Shown: positions 52,405-64,000, counted from the stretch's first letter. The stretch is 64,000 bases of DNA from Tiliqua scincoides (GCF_035046505.1 NC_089822.1:89697659-89761658); one strand, 5' to 3'. Numbers and translations: made by a program. The notes: generated by a model from the letters alone, not told the origin.

Positions 52405-52437
52405 TCTTCTCTTCTCTTCTCTTCTCTTCTCTTCTCT
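52405..52437. repeat. (CTTCT)n microsatellite in the L1 5'UTR
   Basis: Six to seven perfect cttct units, within the L1 leader. Confidence 0.9.
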
Positions 52438-52507
52438 ACAGTCTCGATCCCAGCTTGAAAATCCACCTGACTGGGCATTTAATTCTTAGTCCTTTAATAC
52501 TTCTTAT

Positions 52508-52524
52508 TAGAATGGGTCTACTTC
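52508..52524. repeat. L1 target-site duplication, 5' side
   Basis: Exact copy of 44919-44935. Confidence 0.92.
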
Positions 52525-55500
52525 TCAAAGCTTGGTGCCACTTATGAGAGTTCTTTTTCTATTCTCTCTACGGTTTCTGTACAGTCTTCACCCATCAAAT
52601 GTTTATGCCTAATAAAGGTTTTGTTGACTGAGAGTTCTGCTTCAGAAGTAGTCCAGAGTAGACACCAGGTGTGAGAGGATGGGGCTCTATGCTGAGAAGC
52701 ACAAGATCTCCTGGTGCACCAGCCTTTGGATACAAAATTTTGCAGCTGTAATATCTGGGGCTGAGCATGAAGGGCCCAGGACTTAACAGCCCAATCCTAT
52801 TCTTCCTGGAGCCCAGAGGAACAGCGGCTCCAAAATGGGGACCACTGTATCCCATGGGTGCTGGGAAACCACTGGAGGTCTCCTTGGAGGAAGGGAACTT
52901 TTATCTCCTCCCCCTGAGGAAAGCCCCAGGCCCCACAATGCTATTTTGCATTGCTAAGGCCCCATCCCAGGTTATTTTGCTGGCACTTGAGAAACTCTGT
53001 GTTGGGCTTTTCAGCCAGACACAGAGGGTAGGATCTGGTGAAGGAGGCCTCTGCCAGTCCCACCACTCCACCTTTCAATGTATTTATACAACTGTTTCAC
53101 ATGGCAAGTCAAGATGCACTTCCAATCCATTGAAGTGCTGGATGCATTTCAATCCAGCACACTCATTTCAACTTTTAGACAACTTCACTTTCATTTCCAA
53201 TAATAACATGACCGATCAGGAAACCTCCCAACAGGCACAACTGAACACAGCATATTTATGGGGGCTGGGAACATCCAAACCATCCCATATGAAGTAGCGT
53301 TGGAACCACTTCTAGGGCTAGTTTGGGCAGTCTGCTGCAGCTGGACATAGTGTCTGAACCGGCCTTGTTTTCATCCAATTTCTGTTAGCCACCCTGGGAG
53401 AATTGGCACTAAAGGGTGGGGTATAAATATTTTAAATAATCCTATGAAGAAGAACACTGACACAATTTGCTATCAAACCACTTTATAATAAAAATCTGAA
53501 ATCATTACATTACAAAACACCAACTCTTTAAAAACCCACAAAAGTTCAGACTACATTGCATCAGATCACCCTAGGAGTAGCCAACCACCAATGCTGGTAG
53601 ACTTCAAAATGGGATGCATTTGTCTTGTAAAAGATGCTACATGGAATATGTGAGATCACTGTCAAAGTATTATGAAGGGGGGGCCTGTCTCAAATATCAT
53701 CTTTGAGGTTGCATTCTCTCTGAACTTGCAAATGAGGGACTTTGAACTGGCCAGGTACATCTACCTCCTTCAGACAATAATCATTATGCAAAATAATCTC
53801 ATTTTATTTAGAATTTAAATTGCTGCAGCCTTTGAGCTGACATGCTTCTATATTACAGCAACCCCTTGTGGTCAGTGATGCATTTCTCATGTGGCAACAA
53901 ACAGATTCCAGGGGACAAACAGCAGGGTCTGTAAAATAATATCTTTGGTTGCAAGTCAACAGCATTCAATAAGCCTGTTTTGATATGGGTTCAGATAAGT
54001 AAAATAATATTTTTAATTTTTTTTTCCTGCTGCTGGGCCTAAAGTCCTGAAAATATAAAACATGGGAAACAATTTATGTACAAAGCAAGAACTCATTCTC
54101 TATCAGCTGAAAGCAGGCAAGGCTCACTAAGGGCTTAGTTCAAAGGCTAACGAAGTCCATTCCATTTCACATTCATTCAGTCAGTTCATATGGCTGAAAA
54201 CTGTATGTTTTCAGCCATACATGAAAACTAAATGACAACCCCCCAGACTAAAGGTTTGTCTCAGCTGCACTGATCACTCCATTGAGGAAGTAGCTGCAGT
54301 CGCTCCCGCCCTTCCTCTCCCTATGGCAAAAACTTGCTACTGCAGGTAGGGGATGTGGGCAAAAGGATCGGGGCAGGAACTGCCAATTGCATCAGATCTC
54401 CTTGATCAGATGAACTTTTATTTTGCAACCATAGTTGCATCCCATGGGGATGAATCCCATGGGGGTGGTTTTCATGCTGCTGAAAACCACATTCACATGG
54501 CAGTGCTGTGTTTGTTGTGGAGGGTAAACTGCCTGTAACCCTCTTAATACAGGTGTCAGAACAACAATTATTACCCTTAGCATTTACTTAGCACATTTCA
54601 AGTGTATAACGTACTCCACATACATTATCTTCATCATTCTTACAATAGCCCTGCAAGATAGGTCAGAAGGAAGGGGCTGAAGCTCAGAGGAGAAAAAGCA
54701 ACTTGCCTCAAAGGGTTGAAGAAGAGCACTTTGCCTACTGCACACTTGCTCATTGGTGACGGAAGGAAAATCTGAAGCAAGGACTTCCAGGCTTGTACTC
54801 TGCCAGCATATTGCAAGAGCACGAGAGAGCATGGAACACTTCCACTCAATTGCTGCATGTGTCTGGTGGCTGCTGCTGTGGAGGTTCTCTATGGCAATGG
54901 GCTGGCACATGAGGTGGGATGGTTTATGACTGAATCTTATCTGTGAGTTGTGACAGCAGGACACACATCCTGCTGTTGTAAAAGGGTCTGCGACCGTTTA
55001 CGGAGTGCGCTACTGCTGGGTCAGTCCGAGCCGCCACCAGAAAGCGGTAGCAGCATCAGAACTGTATTGGTGCAGTCCTCACAAGGGCAGGTAACTTGGT
55101 GAGGGGCATTCTGTGGGCAGGGGGAGTTTCTGCATAGATAGAGGAGGGCAGGGGCAGGGAATGGGCAGGAGGGAGCGGGTCTCAGTGGAATATGGATCTT
55201 ATCCCCATATTCCTGACCAGCCTGGTTTGCCCCTGGGTCTCCTTGGACCTATGCCAGCTAAATAGCTGCCACAGGGCTAAGGAGACCCACAGGCCATCAG
55301 AGGGCCTACTACCTCAAGCTGGCCTCCGGATGGAGTCCCGCTGTACTCCCGCAACACGTGCCTCCATGCTTCAGCATGACAAGGAAAAAGACTGAGCAGT
55401 CAGAAAAACAAGTATGGCTGCCACATAGAGCTGACATCTGACAGCCTCTGCAGGAGGCTGCAATGCTTAAATCAGCCCCCTGCCATTCTAGCCAGCTATG

Positions 55501-55809
55501 TTACTTGGCCCTTTGATTCTCTTACTTCTGTGCATTTAGGATTCTTGGGGAGTCCATGTAGTTGCCTACACTACCATGGGGCTATGCTCTCTCAGGCACT
55601 GATAAATTGGGTGCCTGTATCTTCCTGCCAACTGGTACAGAACATTTTGCCACATGCTGGGCGCTAATGTGTGGTGACATGTTTTCCGCAGACACTCTCG
55701 GCTAGGGTGCCGAACAGCTCTGCCAGAAAGTAACATATTGTTTTTGCAGCATTTCACACCCATTCAAATGGATCCACAGATTATGTTGGAAGCTGCTGGG
55801 TGAGAAACA

Positions 55810-55870
<61 letters not shown>

Positions 55871-58800
55871 CCATCACTTTTTCATTATGATTACAAACCA
55901 CCATCCACGTGTAGGCTGCTTTCCAGGGAAGTGCGAACAAAAAAGATAGCTCCCTGAACCCTTTACATAATCACAGGAGGATAAGGCTGGTGTTTTAATC
56001 TCTGACTCTGGTTCATCTTCCTTTCAGGGAGGCTCTCCACAATAGGCACAACAGCCGGTCCCCCTTAAACCCCTCCCTTTGGAATTGTCACAGGGGTTTC
56101 CTGCTAACCCTTCCTTGCTTCTGGGTTCCCACTTCTCTCCCCCCCCCCCATTTCATTCCCAGGATCAGGCAGGCAGGTGCAGCCTACATTTTTTCCCCCA
56201 GCCTAGAAACCCATCGTCCTTCAGCAAAATTTTCTCCACAGGCTAACTAGCAGATTCTCTCGTCTTTCACGTCCTCCCTTAGGCCCAAAGGGAGGAAGAG
56301 AAGGATGAGCTAATCCCTTTCATCCTCTGCCAGAGAACATATGGTGACCTGAGAAACATCATAGAGGCAGTGCTGGTAGCACCATGAAACTCTTCTCATT
56401 TTGTACTACCAGTTGTCCACTGGCAAATCAGGGCCCGATCCTGAACTCTCAGCACCAGCTGCTGCTGAGTGTCACAAACGTGCCATAAGGCACACCCGTG
56501 ACATTCAGCGTTAACTCAGCACCAGTCTGCGCTGAGCCAGCATCAGCCGACCGTTCACTGTCCAGAGCAAGGGACGAGCTGTAGGCAGTGGAGAGGTTGG
56601 TCAGGGTGGGGGGAGGCAGGACTGATGGAGCTCTGCTCCATCGGATCCAGCATCCTCGTTGGGCCTCCCAGCCCAACAGGGAGCCTCTCAACTCTGCACT
56701 GGCAAACTAGCTGGTGCAGACTTGAGTAGCCCCATTGCGGGACTTGAGCCTTTCCCCAGGGGAAGGGGACGAATGTCCTCTTCCCACGAGGAGATGCTGG
56801 CACTACCCAAAGCCCATAGGATGCATTGGTAGCCAGTTTGGAGTCACTACTCCTCTAGGCAGTTTAGGAGTGGCTGCCCATCCACTCCTGAGCAGTTTAG
56901 GAGTGGCTGTCTATAATTGGACTGTGATCAGCTATCAGCTCTGATCTGCTTCACACTTCCAGTTTGGAACAACCACAGAATGAGACTAAGGAGGGGACAA
57001 CACTCCACCCCACTCTAAATTGTGTTGTTTCCCCCCCCCCTCCACCTTCAAATATTGTCCCTAACATTTCTTAGTGATATACTATGATGCCACATGCGTT
57101 TCTAACTAAAGCTCTCTGTAGCTGGGAGGTTAAGCTCTACCTTTTCTAAATTAAGAAGTCTGCAGTAAAAACAGTATGAGTGCAAATCGGCTAATCCCAG
57201 TCCCATACAGGGAAGGAGGATTTAAACAACAACAAAAAACATTCTTTAATGACATACGAGCTCCCACAGCTCATCGTCAAGAAAGCAGTACAAGAGAGGG
57301 GAAAAAAAGCTTGCTATTCACAGAGATTCTCAGGGGGCAAAAGAAGCCTGAAGCTCTTCTCAAAAGCTGTGTATGTAGAAGGCACTTGTGCTTGTTCAGA
57401 AGACAGTGACTGAGGACAAGTAAGATGGAGGTCATGTAGACTAGCACCTAGTGCAGGGGATGGCAAATTAAGAAGGTATGTGAGAAAAAGTAAGAATTCT
57501 TATTTTTGCTATATTTCCAAAGGTACTCACCTTCCTGTCAGTATTAATGGTTGGTGGTTGACATCTTCCAAAAACCAAGTGATTGATGGGGGTGGTGGGC
57601 ATTTGGAGAGAAATATACCTAAGATTTCACGTCTCACGAGAAAAGTGTATCACAGTGCAGAGTGTGTGAGAAAGATGGGAGGGGATAGAACAAGAATACA
57701 AAGATAAACAGACCTATTCAGATCTTAGAGCCACTGTGGCAATCTGGCCTGCTTCCCAGTGTGCAAGACATTTTTACATTCACATTGTGGCCTCTCCCTT
57801 TCAAATGGTGCATTCCTGTGAAAGGAGTGCACATGTGAGCAAATTTACAAATTGGCTTTGACCGAAAGCAATGCTGAGTCTTCTATTGGGTGTGATTCAT
57901 GCAGAAAGGACAATGATAGAGTGTCCCTCTTTGCTGAAAAGGGCTATTTGTCTTTGATATATAAGGCATTTGTAAAATATTTTGTCTACTAGTTCCTCTG
58001 CTAGTCAACTAGTCTAGACAACTAGTTTTGTCTACTAGACAACTAGCTCCTCTCAATGACAGGAAAGTCACTCTTTAAAATACTCATGCACCACACATAC
58101 TCCTTTTAAACCAACTATTTTTAAAAGGTTGTAAACAGGGCCAGCCCAGCCATGAAGCTGGGGAGATGGTTGGTTGAGCAGCAGGTTAGGAAGGCAGAAA
58201 TGTGGCTAGACTCTCCCATTTGTGCCTGTCACCTCCATTAACCTGCTGCTCACCCAGTTCTTCACTAAATGCTCCAATCCTCTTCTAAGAGCAAGCAAGA
58301 AAGAGGATAGGTTCAGCAGTGACACTTACTCCCACCTCGCTACCATGACCAAGGAATTGTGAGAACAGAGCTGGAGGAGAAGGCAGGAGGCTTCTATGAT
58401 CCTGTTCCAATAGAAACAGAATTGTGCTGTCATCACTGCCTTCATGCTGGGCACTCACCCTCTCTCTTCAATAGGACCCAATCAGTTAAAAGAGAGAGAG
58501 AGAGAACGTCCAAGTTCACCCTCTACTTTCTTTCCCTCCTCTTCCTGCAGGATGTTATTCAGGGGAAGGGAGGCAATAGCTGAGAATATCTCCAGAAAGA
58601 TGCTTTTAACTAGCATCTGCTCTCCCCACCATACCCTTCTTTTTCAGCCCGCTTTCTGGGTTTTCCAAATCAGAGAGGACAAGGAAGGCAGTGGTGGCAT
58701 TAGGTGCCCAAAGGGTACACAGTAGTGATGGGCTACAGTATTGCACAGTTGTGGGGGGGGGGGACACACACACACGACGGAGTGGCAGAATTTGGTGCCA

Positions 58801-59226
58801 CTTAGACGGCCTGTTCAACTTGGGCCAGGTCTAACTGTAAAGCACCACTTGTGATCTCTCTGGCCAGCCACAGTGCTTCATGAATTCTTGTTGCTTATCT
58901 CCACAAGATAGAGCAACAACAGATGAATAAAAGCCCCACAAGACACACCCTTTGCTTGACTATGCCATTTCATATAGAGAGCGTGATACTGATTTTTTTT
59001 TTATCCCACGCATGCCCTATGCATTACAAATCCATAGAAAGCTAGCATGTCCAAAAGAGACTAATCTAAAACCATATGCCACTTTTGTGTGCTTGGAGTG
59101 TAATGTGTGTGAAGAAGCATTTAAACCCAACCCCCAACCTATCTTTTAAAATGATACGGACCAGCACTGGAGACATTACATGGGGCTTCTGCTCATCTGT
59201 TTCAGCTCTTAATCAGCCTTGAAGAA
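52525..59226. other. Gene-poor stretch between L1 and PGAP4
   Basis: A one-ended MITE-like start (cagcccaatcctattcttcc) lies at 52788. A GC-rich segment at 56431-56810 opens with gggcccgatcctgaactctc, again like that family. There are also a (ga)n microsatellite at 55812-55866, G/C runs near 56140 and 57032, and a cluster of ctagt/actag words at 57985-58050. PGAP4's 3'UTR occupies an unknown part of the right end; no AATAAA was seen close to the stop. No other gene recognised. Confidence 0.45.
55812..55866. repeat. (GA)n microsatellite, about 55 bp
   Basis: Uninterrupted ag dinucleotides. Confidence 0.95.
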
Positions 59227-60429
59227 TCAAAGCAGTTTTGGGTGGCCATTCATCCTGAGACTAGAGAACATCCCCACATGCCTGACCAGGTTGGGCTCCA
59301 CCACAAAAGCCCTCTCGCCCTTTGTACGCAATAGTGAGTAAAGGGCCGTATCTTTGGCAAAGCCTGGGCGACAGCGCAGTTCCTTCAGGTAACCCAAGAC
59401 ACGTTGCGCAGAAGGGGCCGAGAAGAGCATGGCAGGAGTGCAGCACTCAGTCACGGGCACGACATTGTAGAGTGGAGGGGCCAAGCGGCGAAGCTCCAAG
59501 AGATAATGGCGCCCCACCAGTTCTACCAGCAGCATGCTATACAGGGCAAAAAAACCAATAATAGACCAACTGAGGGCAGAGCGGCTGGATGCCCAGGCAT
59601 ATGCAGAGCCCAGCAGGGACCCCAGAAACATGCCGATCCCAATCCACTCTAAGATCCTCATGGGCTCCGGGTTGATATAATGCTGTAGTCTCTCAGGGTG
59701 GTAGAGCTTCACATAAAGGGCATCTTGGAGGTGGGGCTTTGAGAACCTCATCTGCAACAGGTGATGCAGTACTGGAAAGATCTCCTCCTCCGGGACGGCA
59801 TCGTCTTCCACCAGCAGCACATACTGTGGATTATAGGCCTCAAGTGACTTCTCAAGGCAGTAGGCGTAATCCCGCTTCTCTTTCTCAAACTGGTTTAGTG
59901 AGAAGTCCAAATGGTGGTGGTCACCATAGTGGTCCACCACAGCAAAGAACTTGGCGAGCAGCCTGGCATCCCAGTGGCTACTGGGATCTGCTTCCACATT
60001 ACAGAGCAAGATCTGATAATGCTGCTGGCAAGGAGGGCCACAATCCTGGAGGAGGCGGTGGAAGCGGGATGCTACCTGAAGGACATAGTGGAATTCAGGA
60101 CGCCTCTGCACTGTGATGATGGTAATCAGCACCCAAGGTTGATTGGCTTGGCTGGACATCTTCTCAGATGAATTTGGCTGCTGCAGGCTCTCGAAGTAAT
60201 GGAGGGCACTCAGGCCCTCCTCTTGGTTTTGTTTCAGGAAGTCTTGACTCATTGGATTCAGGTACCAGGGGCGCACAAAGAAATAGGAGTGGAGGAGCTG
60301 TTGGCAAGTCAATGGAGCCAGCACACCAAACGTTATAACAGTCAAAGCCAGGAACTGAACAAACGGGCTAGACCAACGACAAAGCCTTGTCCAAGGCTGT
60401 GGTCTCCATGGGAACATGGCTGGCCACAT
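59227..60429 (-). CDS. PGAP4: Post-GPI attachment to proteins GalNAc transferase 4 (TMEM246)
   Basis: Golgi glycosyltransferase that adds the N-acetylgalactosamine side chain to the first mannose of GPI anchors. 400 residues (human 403) in one exon, as in mammals. A first membrane helix at about 23-45 (FVQFLALTVITFGVLAPL) is a type II anchor. The catalytic GT-A-like part includes WVLITIITVQR (99-109), NSFEKEK-like NQFEKEKRDYAYCLE and the metal-binding LLVEDDAVPEE (205-215, EDD). A pair of helices (about 262-282 and 286-306) splits the enzyme domain, the family's unusual trait. The C-terminus TECCTPAMLF...VEPNLVRHVGMFSSLR matches human closely. The first ATG was taken. The coding exon begins at 60521 after a ttcttgacag acceptor. 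The 92-nt leader in this exon has three upstream ATGs. Confidence 0.96.
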   Translation of the reverse strand: MWPAMFPWRPQPWTRLCRWSSPFVQFLALTVITFGVLAPLTCQQLLHSYFFVRPWYLNPMSQDFLKQNQEEGLSALHYFESLQQPNSSEKMSSQANQPWVLITIITVQRRPEFHYVLQVASRFHRLLQDCGPPCQQHYQILLCNVEADPSSHWDARLLAKFFAVVDHYGDHHHLDFSLNQFEKEKRDYAYCLEKSLEAYNPQYVLLVEDDAVPEEEIFPVLHHLLQMRFSKPHLQDALYVKLYHPERLQHYINPEPMRILEWIGIGMFLGSLLGSAYAWASSRSALSWSIIGFFALYSMLLVELVGRHYLLELRRLAPPLYNVVPVTECCTPAMLFSAPSAQRVLGYLKELRCRPGFAKDTALYSLLRTKGERAFVVEPNLVRHVGMFSSLRMNGHPKLL

Positions 60430-60521
60430 TCAGGGACTGGATGTTCCGAGTTCATGCCTCAAGCCATTCACTCAGCCCATTGCTTCTTCTGGTAAATCTG
60501 AGCTGATCACTAGCTCCAAAC
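60430..60521 (-). promoter_or_regulatory. PGAP4: PGAP4 5'UTR with three upstream ATGs
   Basis: ATGs at 60480 (ATG GGC TGA), 60467 (ATG GCT TGA) and 60455. The third opens a frame that overlaps the PGAP4 start out of frame (+2) and runs on for about 36 codons. Such leaders often lower translation; inference only. Confidence 0.6.
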
Positions 60522-60632
60522 CTGTCAAGAAAGAAAGAGAAAACTGTTAATAGAGATTGATAAGCCTCACACACCACAAGCAGCAAGTGGCTGCTTTCAG
60601 AGTCTTCATAGTGGAAAAACAGCATGAATTTA

Positions 60633-60635
<3 letters not shown>

Positions 60636-60671
<36 letters not shown>

Positions 60672-60672
60672 A
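60636..60672. repeat. (AAAT)n microsatellite
   Basis: About nine ataa units, upstream of PGAP4's coding exon. Confidence 0.9.
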
Positions 60673-61628
60673 AAGAAGCCTAGTCACTTGCTACTGGGTG
60701 TTCTGCAAAGCCTTTTTTCAGGGGTGGTGGTGGTGGTGGTTAGATTTACATTGGACTTGTCATGGGCAACAGCTCATCCAAGATGACATCAAAGGATACC
60801 ATCCTTTTCGGCCTTTACCTGGTTAGATGTGCTATCCTTCTGGTGAGATAAGGGGTCAGATGTTCAGGATAAATTTTAGATGTTATTTCTAGCCAGTTTA
60901 GAAGAAGGGGAGTTCTTTCTTTCTGAAACCTTTATTGGCATATCAACATAACACAATTAACACTTATACTTTACAATTGTCATAACAATTTGCATAACAA
61001 CCCAACAATTTAAAACAAAATACCAGAATTATTTAAATTCTGACAACGTTATTTTAAGAATCTCGGATAAATAACCAGCAACAGCTGCAGTTAAAGAGTC
61101 ACAAACATCACTCATGAACCTGGAGAGAGTAATATCAGAAAGGGTTAAGTCAGAGGAAATCCAAGAATTTAGGTAATGATTATGAATGTCAAGGTGTACT
61201 GGACAAAGAAAGAGTATATGAAACAAAAAATCAAGCGACTCATGACAAAGGAGACAGAGCCTTTTCTCCCGTGGAATGTTAAAAAAAACGGCCAGAATGA
61301 ACTGCCGAGGGGAAAATGTTAAAACAAGCTAACATAAAGGCTCGCCTATGTAACGGGTTGGTTAATGTATAAAAATAATTTGATGCATGATTAAAAGATG
61401 GGGCCAAGCCAAAAGAAAGAGGGGAACAAATAGGGTTAAGTTAATACTTAGATAATTGAATTCAAATGCTAAGAGCTTGTCTTTTATCAACGAATATGCT
61501 CTTGTAAGACTCATACCTGCCAAGGATTCTAATGAGAGATCAAGAGAAACAAGTTTATTTTCTATCAACCGAAACCAAGGAGAAGAATAAGAATCTCTTA
61601 ACAAATCAAATAAATTGTTTTTAAACAC

Positions 61629-62957
61629 TCATTCAGGTTCCTTTTTAAGCCAATATTTAAAGGTGAGTAACCAGGCTGTAGTTGTTGGTAAATGAATACC
61701 TAATTCTAGGATAATTGTGGAGACATGAATTAAATTTGGGATCCCTAGAATTCTGCGAAAAAAAGATGCTGCAGTCTGGTCAATATCCTTATTAATTGCT
61801 TTAATCCAAATTGGGGCACCATAGAACAAATGAGAAAGAATTTTGGACTGAAAAATCTGGATAGCAGCGGGAACATACTGATTACCTTCATTGTAAAAAA
61901 TTTTTAATATTGCTTTAAGTTGGGGGGAAAGAGACGAAATGATAGCTTTCTTATGAAGAGACCAAGAAAGTTTATAATGAAAAGTAAGACCTAAATATTT
62001 ATAAGACTGGACTTGTTTATATATGTTTGGACCTATCGTCCATGTTATAGGGGACCAAGAGCGGGAAAACACCATAATTTGAGTTTTGTTCGAATTAATT
62101 GTTAGGTCATTAAGTGTACAGTACTCCCGAAATGTAGCCAAGATGCAGCGTAGTCCCGATTTAGTTAAGGATAATAATACTGCACCATCTGCATATAAAA
62201 GAGTAAAGACAGGGACCCCATTTAAAACCGGAATAGAATGAGTAGAAGAAGAAAGAAAAGAAGGTAAATTGGATAAAAATAAATTAAATAATAAAGGAGC
62301 AAGAATACAACCCTGACGAACACCATTGTGAATAGGGAATCTGTCAGTGAGAGTATTAGAATTTGGAATCCGAACCTGACAAAAATTCTGGGAATGTAAT
62401 TGGCATAACAAGAATAATAAGCGCAGATCTATTCCCCATTTGAGTAGTTTGGACTACAAAAGGTCTCTGTTCACAGAATCAAAAGCACCTTGGAGATCAA
62501 CAAAAGCAACAAAAAGGTTAACTTTATTATAAATGAAATACTTCTCGGCTAAATGAGTCAATGTAAAAATATGATCAAGGGTAGAAGCTCCTGCCCGAAA
62601 ACCAATCTGTTCCTTTCCAGGGAGGTTTTTAGAAATTGCCCAGGGAGAAAGTTTTGTTAAAAGGTACTTTGAATACAATTTCCCAATATTAGATAATAAA
62701 CTTATTGGGCGATAATTTGAAGGTAATGAAGGGTCACCTTTTTTATAAACTGGAATAAGAATGGATGACAACCAGGCATTGGGAAAACGACCGGTGGTAT
62801 TAACCAAAGTAAAAAAAGATGCAAGTGGTTCAGCCCACCATTTGGGATTATTAGTCAAAGTCTCATTCAAAATGTTATCGGGCCCAGGAGCTTTACCGGG
62901 TTTTAAAGAAAGAATTAACTCATGTATTTCATCAGGGGAAATTGGAGGCCATTCCAA
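61629..62957 (-). pseudogene. Reverse transcriptase of the I/Vingi-like LINE
   Basis: Two same-frame blocks (62957-62454 and 62411-61629) separated by one nonsense codon TAG. Motif A VAFVDLQGAFDS, motif B GVRQGCILAPLLFNLF and motif C TLLYADGAVLLS, with the second Asp replaced by Gly. Downstream FKYWLKKEPE then a TGA, after which the same frame resumes (61628-61362). Confidence 0.8.
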
Positions 62958-63186
62958 AAGATCCTATGAAACATTATTGGAGGAATAAATTGGAGTCAGA
63001 GATGAGAATTTTTTTTTTAAAAAGTCAACCCAAGTAGCTGCAGAAATAGATGGAAACAAATTTGAGACTGAGCGGGTTGATCTGGAGACTAAAGACCAAA
63101 AGGCCTTATGGTTATGAGAAATAATTGCAGAATATAATTGATCCCACTTACGCAGGGCATACTGATGTCTTTTCTCATCAAATAAA

Positions 63187-63966
63187 TCATAGCATGATCT
63201 GCGTAAATAAAAGTAATCTCTTAAAAATGATGGGATTGGATGAGAGCGAATGAAAAAAAAGGGAGCGTATTTGTTTCTTTAATTGCCAACAATCAGCATC
63301 AAACCAAGAATTATGGTTAAAACGAGCCCTGGATGGCTGAGAGGGACTAGAGGAACTAAGAAAATTAACTAGAGAATCAATTAAAACATTATAATCTCTT
63401 ATAGCTGAGGATGGGGAAGAAAGGAAAAAAAGATTACTAATAAGAACAGTAATCTCCGGGAGACAAGTCCACTGAGAGAAAGCTTGTTGTGAAATAGAAG
63501 ACCATTTATAAGATCGACTGGGGTTAACAGAAAGTGAAGAAGAATGAGGGACATCATGGGGAAAAGAAAATGTTAATAAAAGTGGAAGATGATCTCCCTC
63601 AGAACAATGGCCCACTGAGAAGTCAGAGAGAAAAGGTAAGAGATCAGGGGAAACAAGGGCATAATCAATAACGCTCGGGTCTCTCACTGAAAAATGGGTA
63701 AACTCTCCTGAGGAATCATTACCTCTAGAGCCATCTAATATAACTACATTAGCAGAAGCACATAGATCAATAAAGGAAGCAGCATAACTATTAAAGGATA
63801 AATCTTTGGAAGCCCTTGGAAAATGAAACCAAGGAGGGATTTGGTCATCCGAGAACCAATTCATATGTTGAGCGAGCGCAGTATTACTGGGGCCTATTCT
63901 AGTATTAAGGTCCCCTATTATTATCAACAGAGCAGAAGGAAAAGCTTTTAAATTATCCTCTTTCAA
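63187..63966 (-). pseudogene. Endonuclease region of the I/Vingi-like LINE
   Basis: The frame reads IIGDLNTRIG, SRGNDSSGEFTHFS, SVIDYALVSPDLLPF and SEGDHLPLLLTF, matching the end of an apurinic-type endonuclease. A Ser-rich linker then leads toward the RT. The N-terminal part is beyond or near the window edge. Confidence 0.75.
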
Positions 63967-64000
63967 GAGATTCCCATAGATTGGAAAGAGTAATAGCAGC

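Larger units (their letters stand above)
44936..52507 (-). mobile_element. Near full-length L1 LINE with nested insertions
   Basis: Flanked by a perfect 17-bp duplication. In element order (minus): 5'UTR (52016-52507) with a (CTTCT)n block at 52405-52437; ORF1 (about 51300-52015) with a coiled-coil first part and the PRDILVHF-type RNA-binding part, now in two frames; ORF2 with an endonuclease (51119-50394, MEYKFLSWNINGANAPNKR, GDWNAVV, SDHNPI), a middle part, a reverse transcriptase (47128 down to 46667, including [13 protein letters not shown] and AFADDMVL) and the C-terminal cysteine-type region (45867-45103, CWKCKKQEGTFYHMWWTC). The 3' end is A-rich at 44940-45000. Two later insertions (47132-49180 and 49937-50081) plus several frameshifts and stops make it inactive. 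Without them it is about 5.4 kb. Confidence 0.93.
60914..64000 (-). mobile_element. I-superfamily (possibly Vingi-type) LINE, 3' portion
   Basis: Runs off the right edge. Minus-strand order: an endonuclease C-terminal part (63966-63187: IIGDLNTRIGPS, DPSVIDYALVSPD, EGDHLPLLL), a reverse transcriptase (62957-61629: LKPGKAPGPDNI, NYRPISLLSNIGKLYSKYL, QIGFRAGASTLDHIF, VDLQGAFDSVNRDLL, NGVRQGCILAPLLFNLFL) and a C-terminal tail down to about 61030. The 3' end is ccaataaaggtttcag followed by (gaaa)n at about 60914-60925. The catalytic box reads YADG instead of YADD and there are in-frame stops (for example after DRDLL-like NRDLL, about 62450, and after KKEPE, 61629), so this copy is dead. Clade assignment is from general resemblance. 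Confidence 0.8.

Noticed and set aside
54189-54219. Short hairpin with 13-bp arms (tatggctgaaaac / gttttcagccata)
   Set aside because: Such short stems are frequent; no sign of an RNA gene or element around it.

Overview
The window is vertebrate nuclear DNA, most probably from a squamate reptile (a lizard). Three protein genes with conserved synteny lie on the minus strand, in the order known from human 9q31.1: MRPL50 (two coding exons), ALDOB (eight coding exons, 364 codons plus stop, every exon length equal to the human gene as I recall it) and PGAP4/TMEM246 (one coding exon). An intronless full-length AK8 reading frame (482 codons), which I read as an intact retrogene, sits between ALDOB and PGAP4, also on the minus strand. 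The repeat content (5S-rRNA-derived SINEs, several LINE classes, many short hAT elements with 8-bp target duplications) fits a squamate; the species cannot be told.

Layout. 1-5.9 kb: repeats, a CpG-rich patch and a large imperfect hairpin. 5.97-9.2 kb: MRPL50, with a 1.8-kb hAT-like composite in its intron and a compact promoter (ZNF143-, NF-Y- and YY1-like sites). 9.6-11.9 kb: nested transposons; one hAT-like element holds a second copy of MRPL50 exon 1 with frame, length and splice donor preserved, plus a 5S SINE. 11.9-14.1 kb: fossil LTR sequence with LTRs in opposite orientation. 15.75-22.5 kb: ALDOB coding exons. 22.5-43.2 kb: a repeat-rich stretch without a recognisable coding gene; ALDOB's non-coding exon 1 and promoter should lie here but I could not place them. 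43.25-44.88 kb: AK8 retrogene with an RFX X-box-like site upstream. 44.92-52.52 kb: a near full-length L1 (minus) with a 17-bp target duplication, carrying a nested plus-strand LINE (12-bp target duplication, 585-codon open frame) and a second small insert. 52.5-59.2 kb: gene-poor. 59.2-60.5 kb: PGAP4. 60.9-64.0 kb: 3' part of a third, decayed LINE (minus) running off the window.

The host genes are not an operon-like unit: MRPL50 serves the mitochondrial ribosome, ALDOB fructose metabolism and glycolysis, PGAP4 GPI-anchor side-chain synthesis in the Golgi, AK8 nucleotide balance (cilia in the known family). The most notable points are the intact AK8 retrogene with its X-box, the transposon-borne MRPL50 exon 1 copy, and a direct link between the 5S SINEs and the nested LINE, which share the same 3' tail. 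I found no wholly new gene system.
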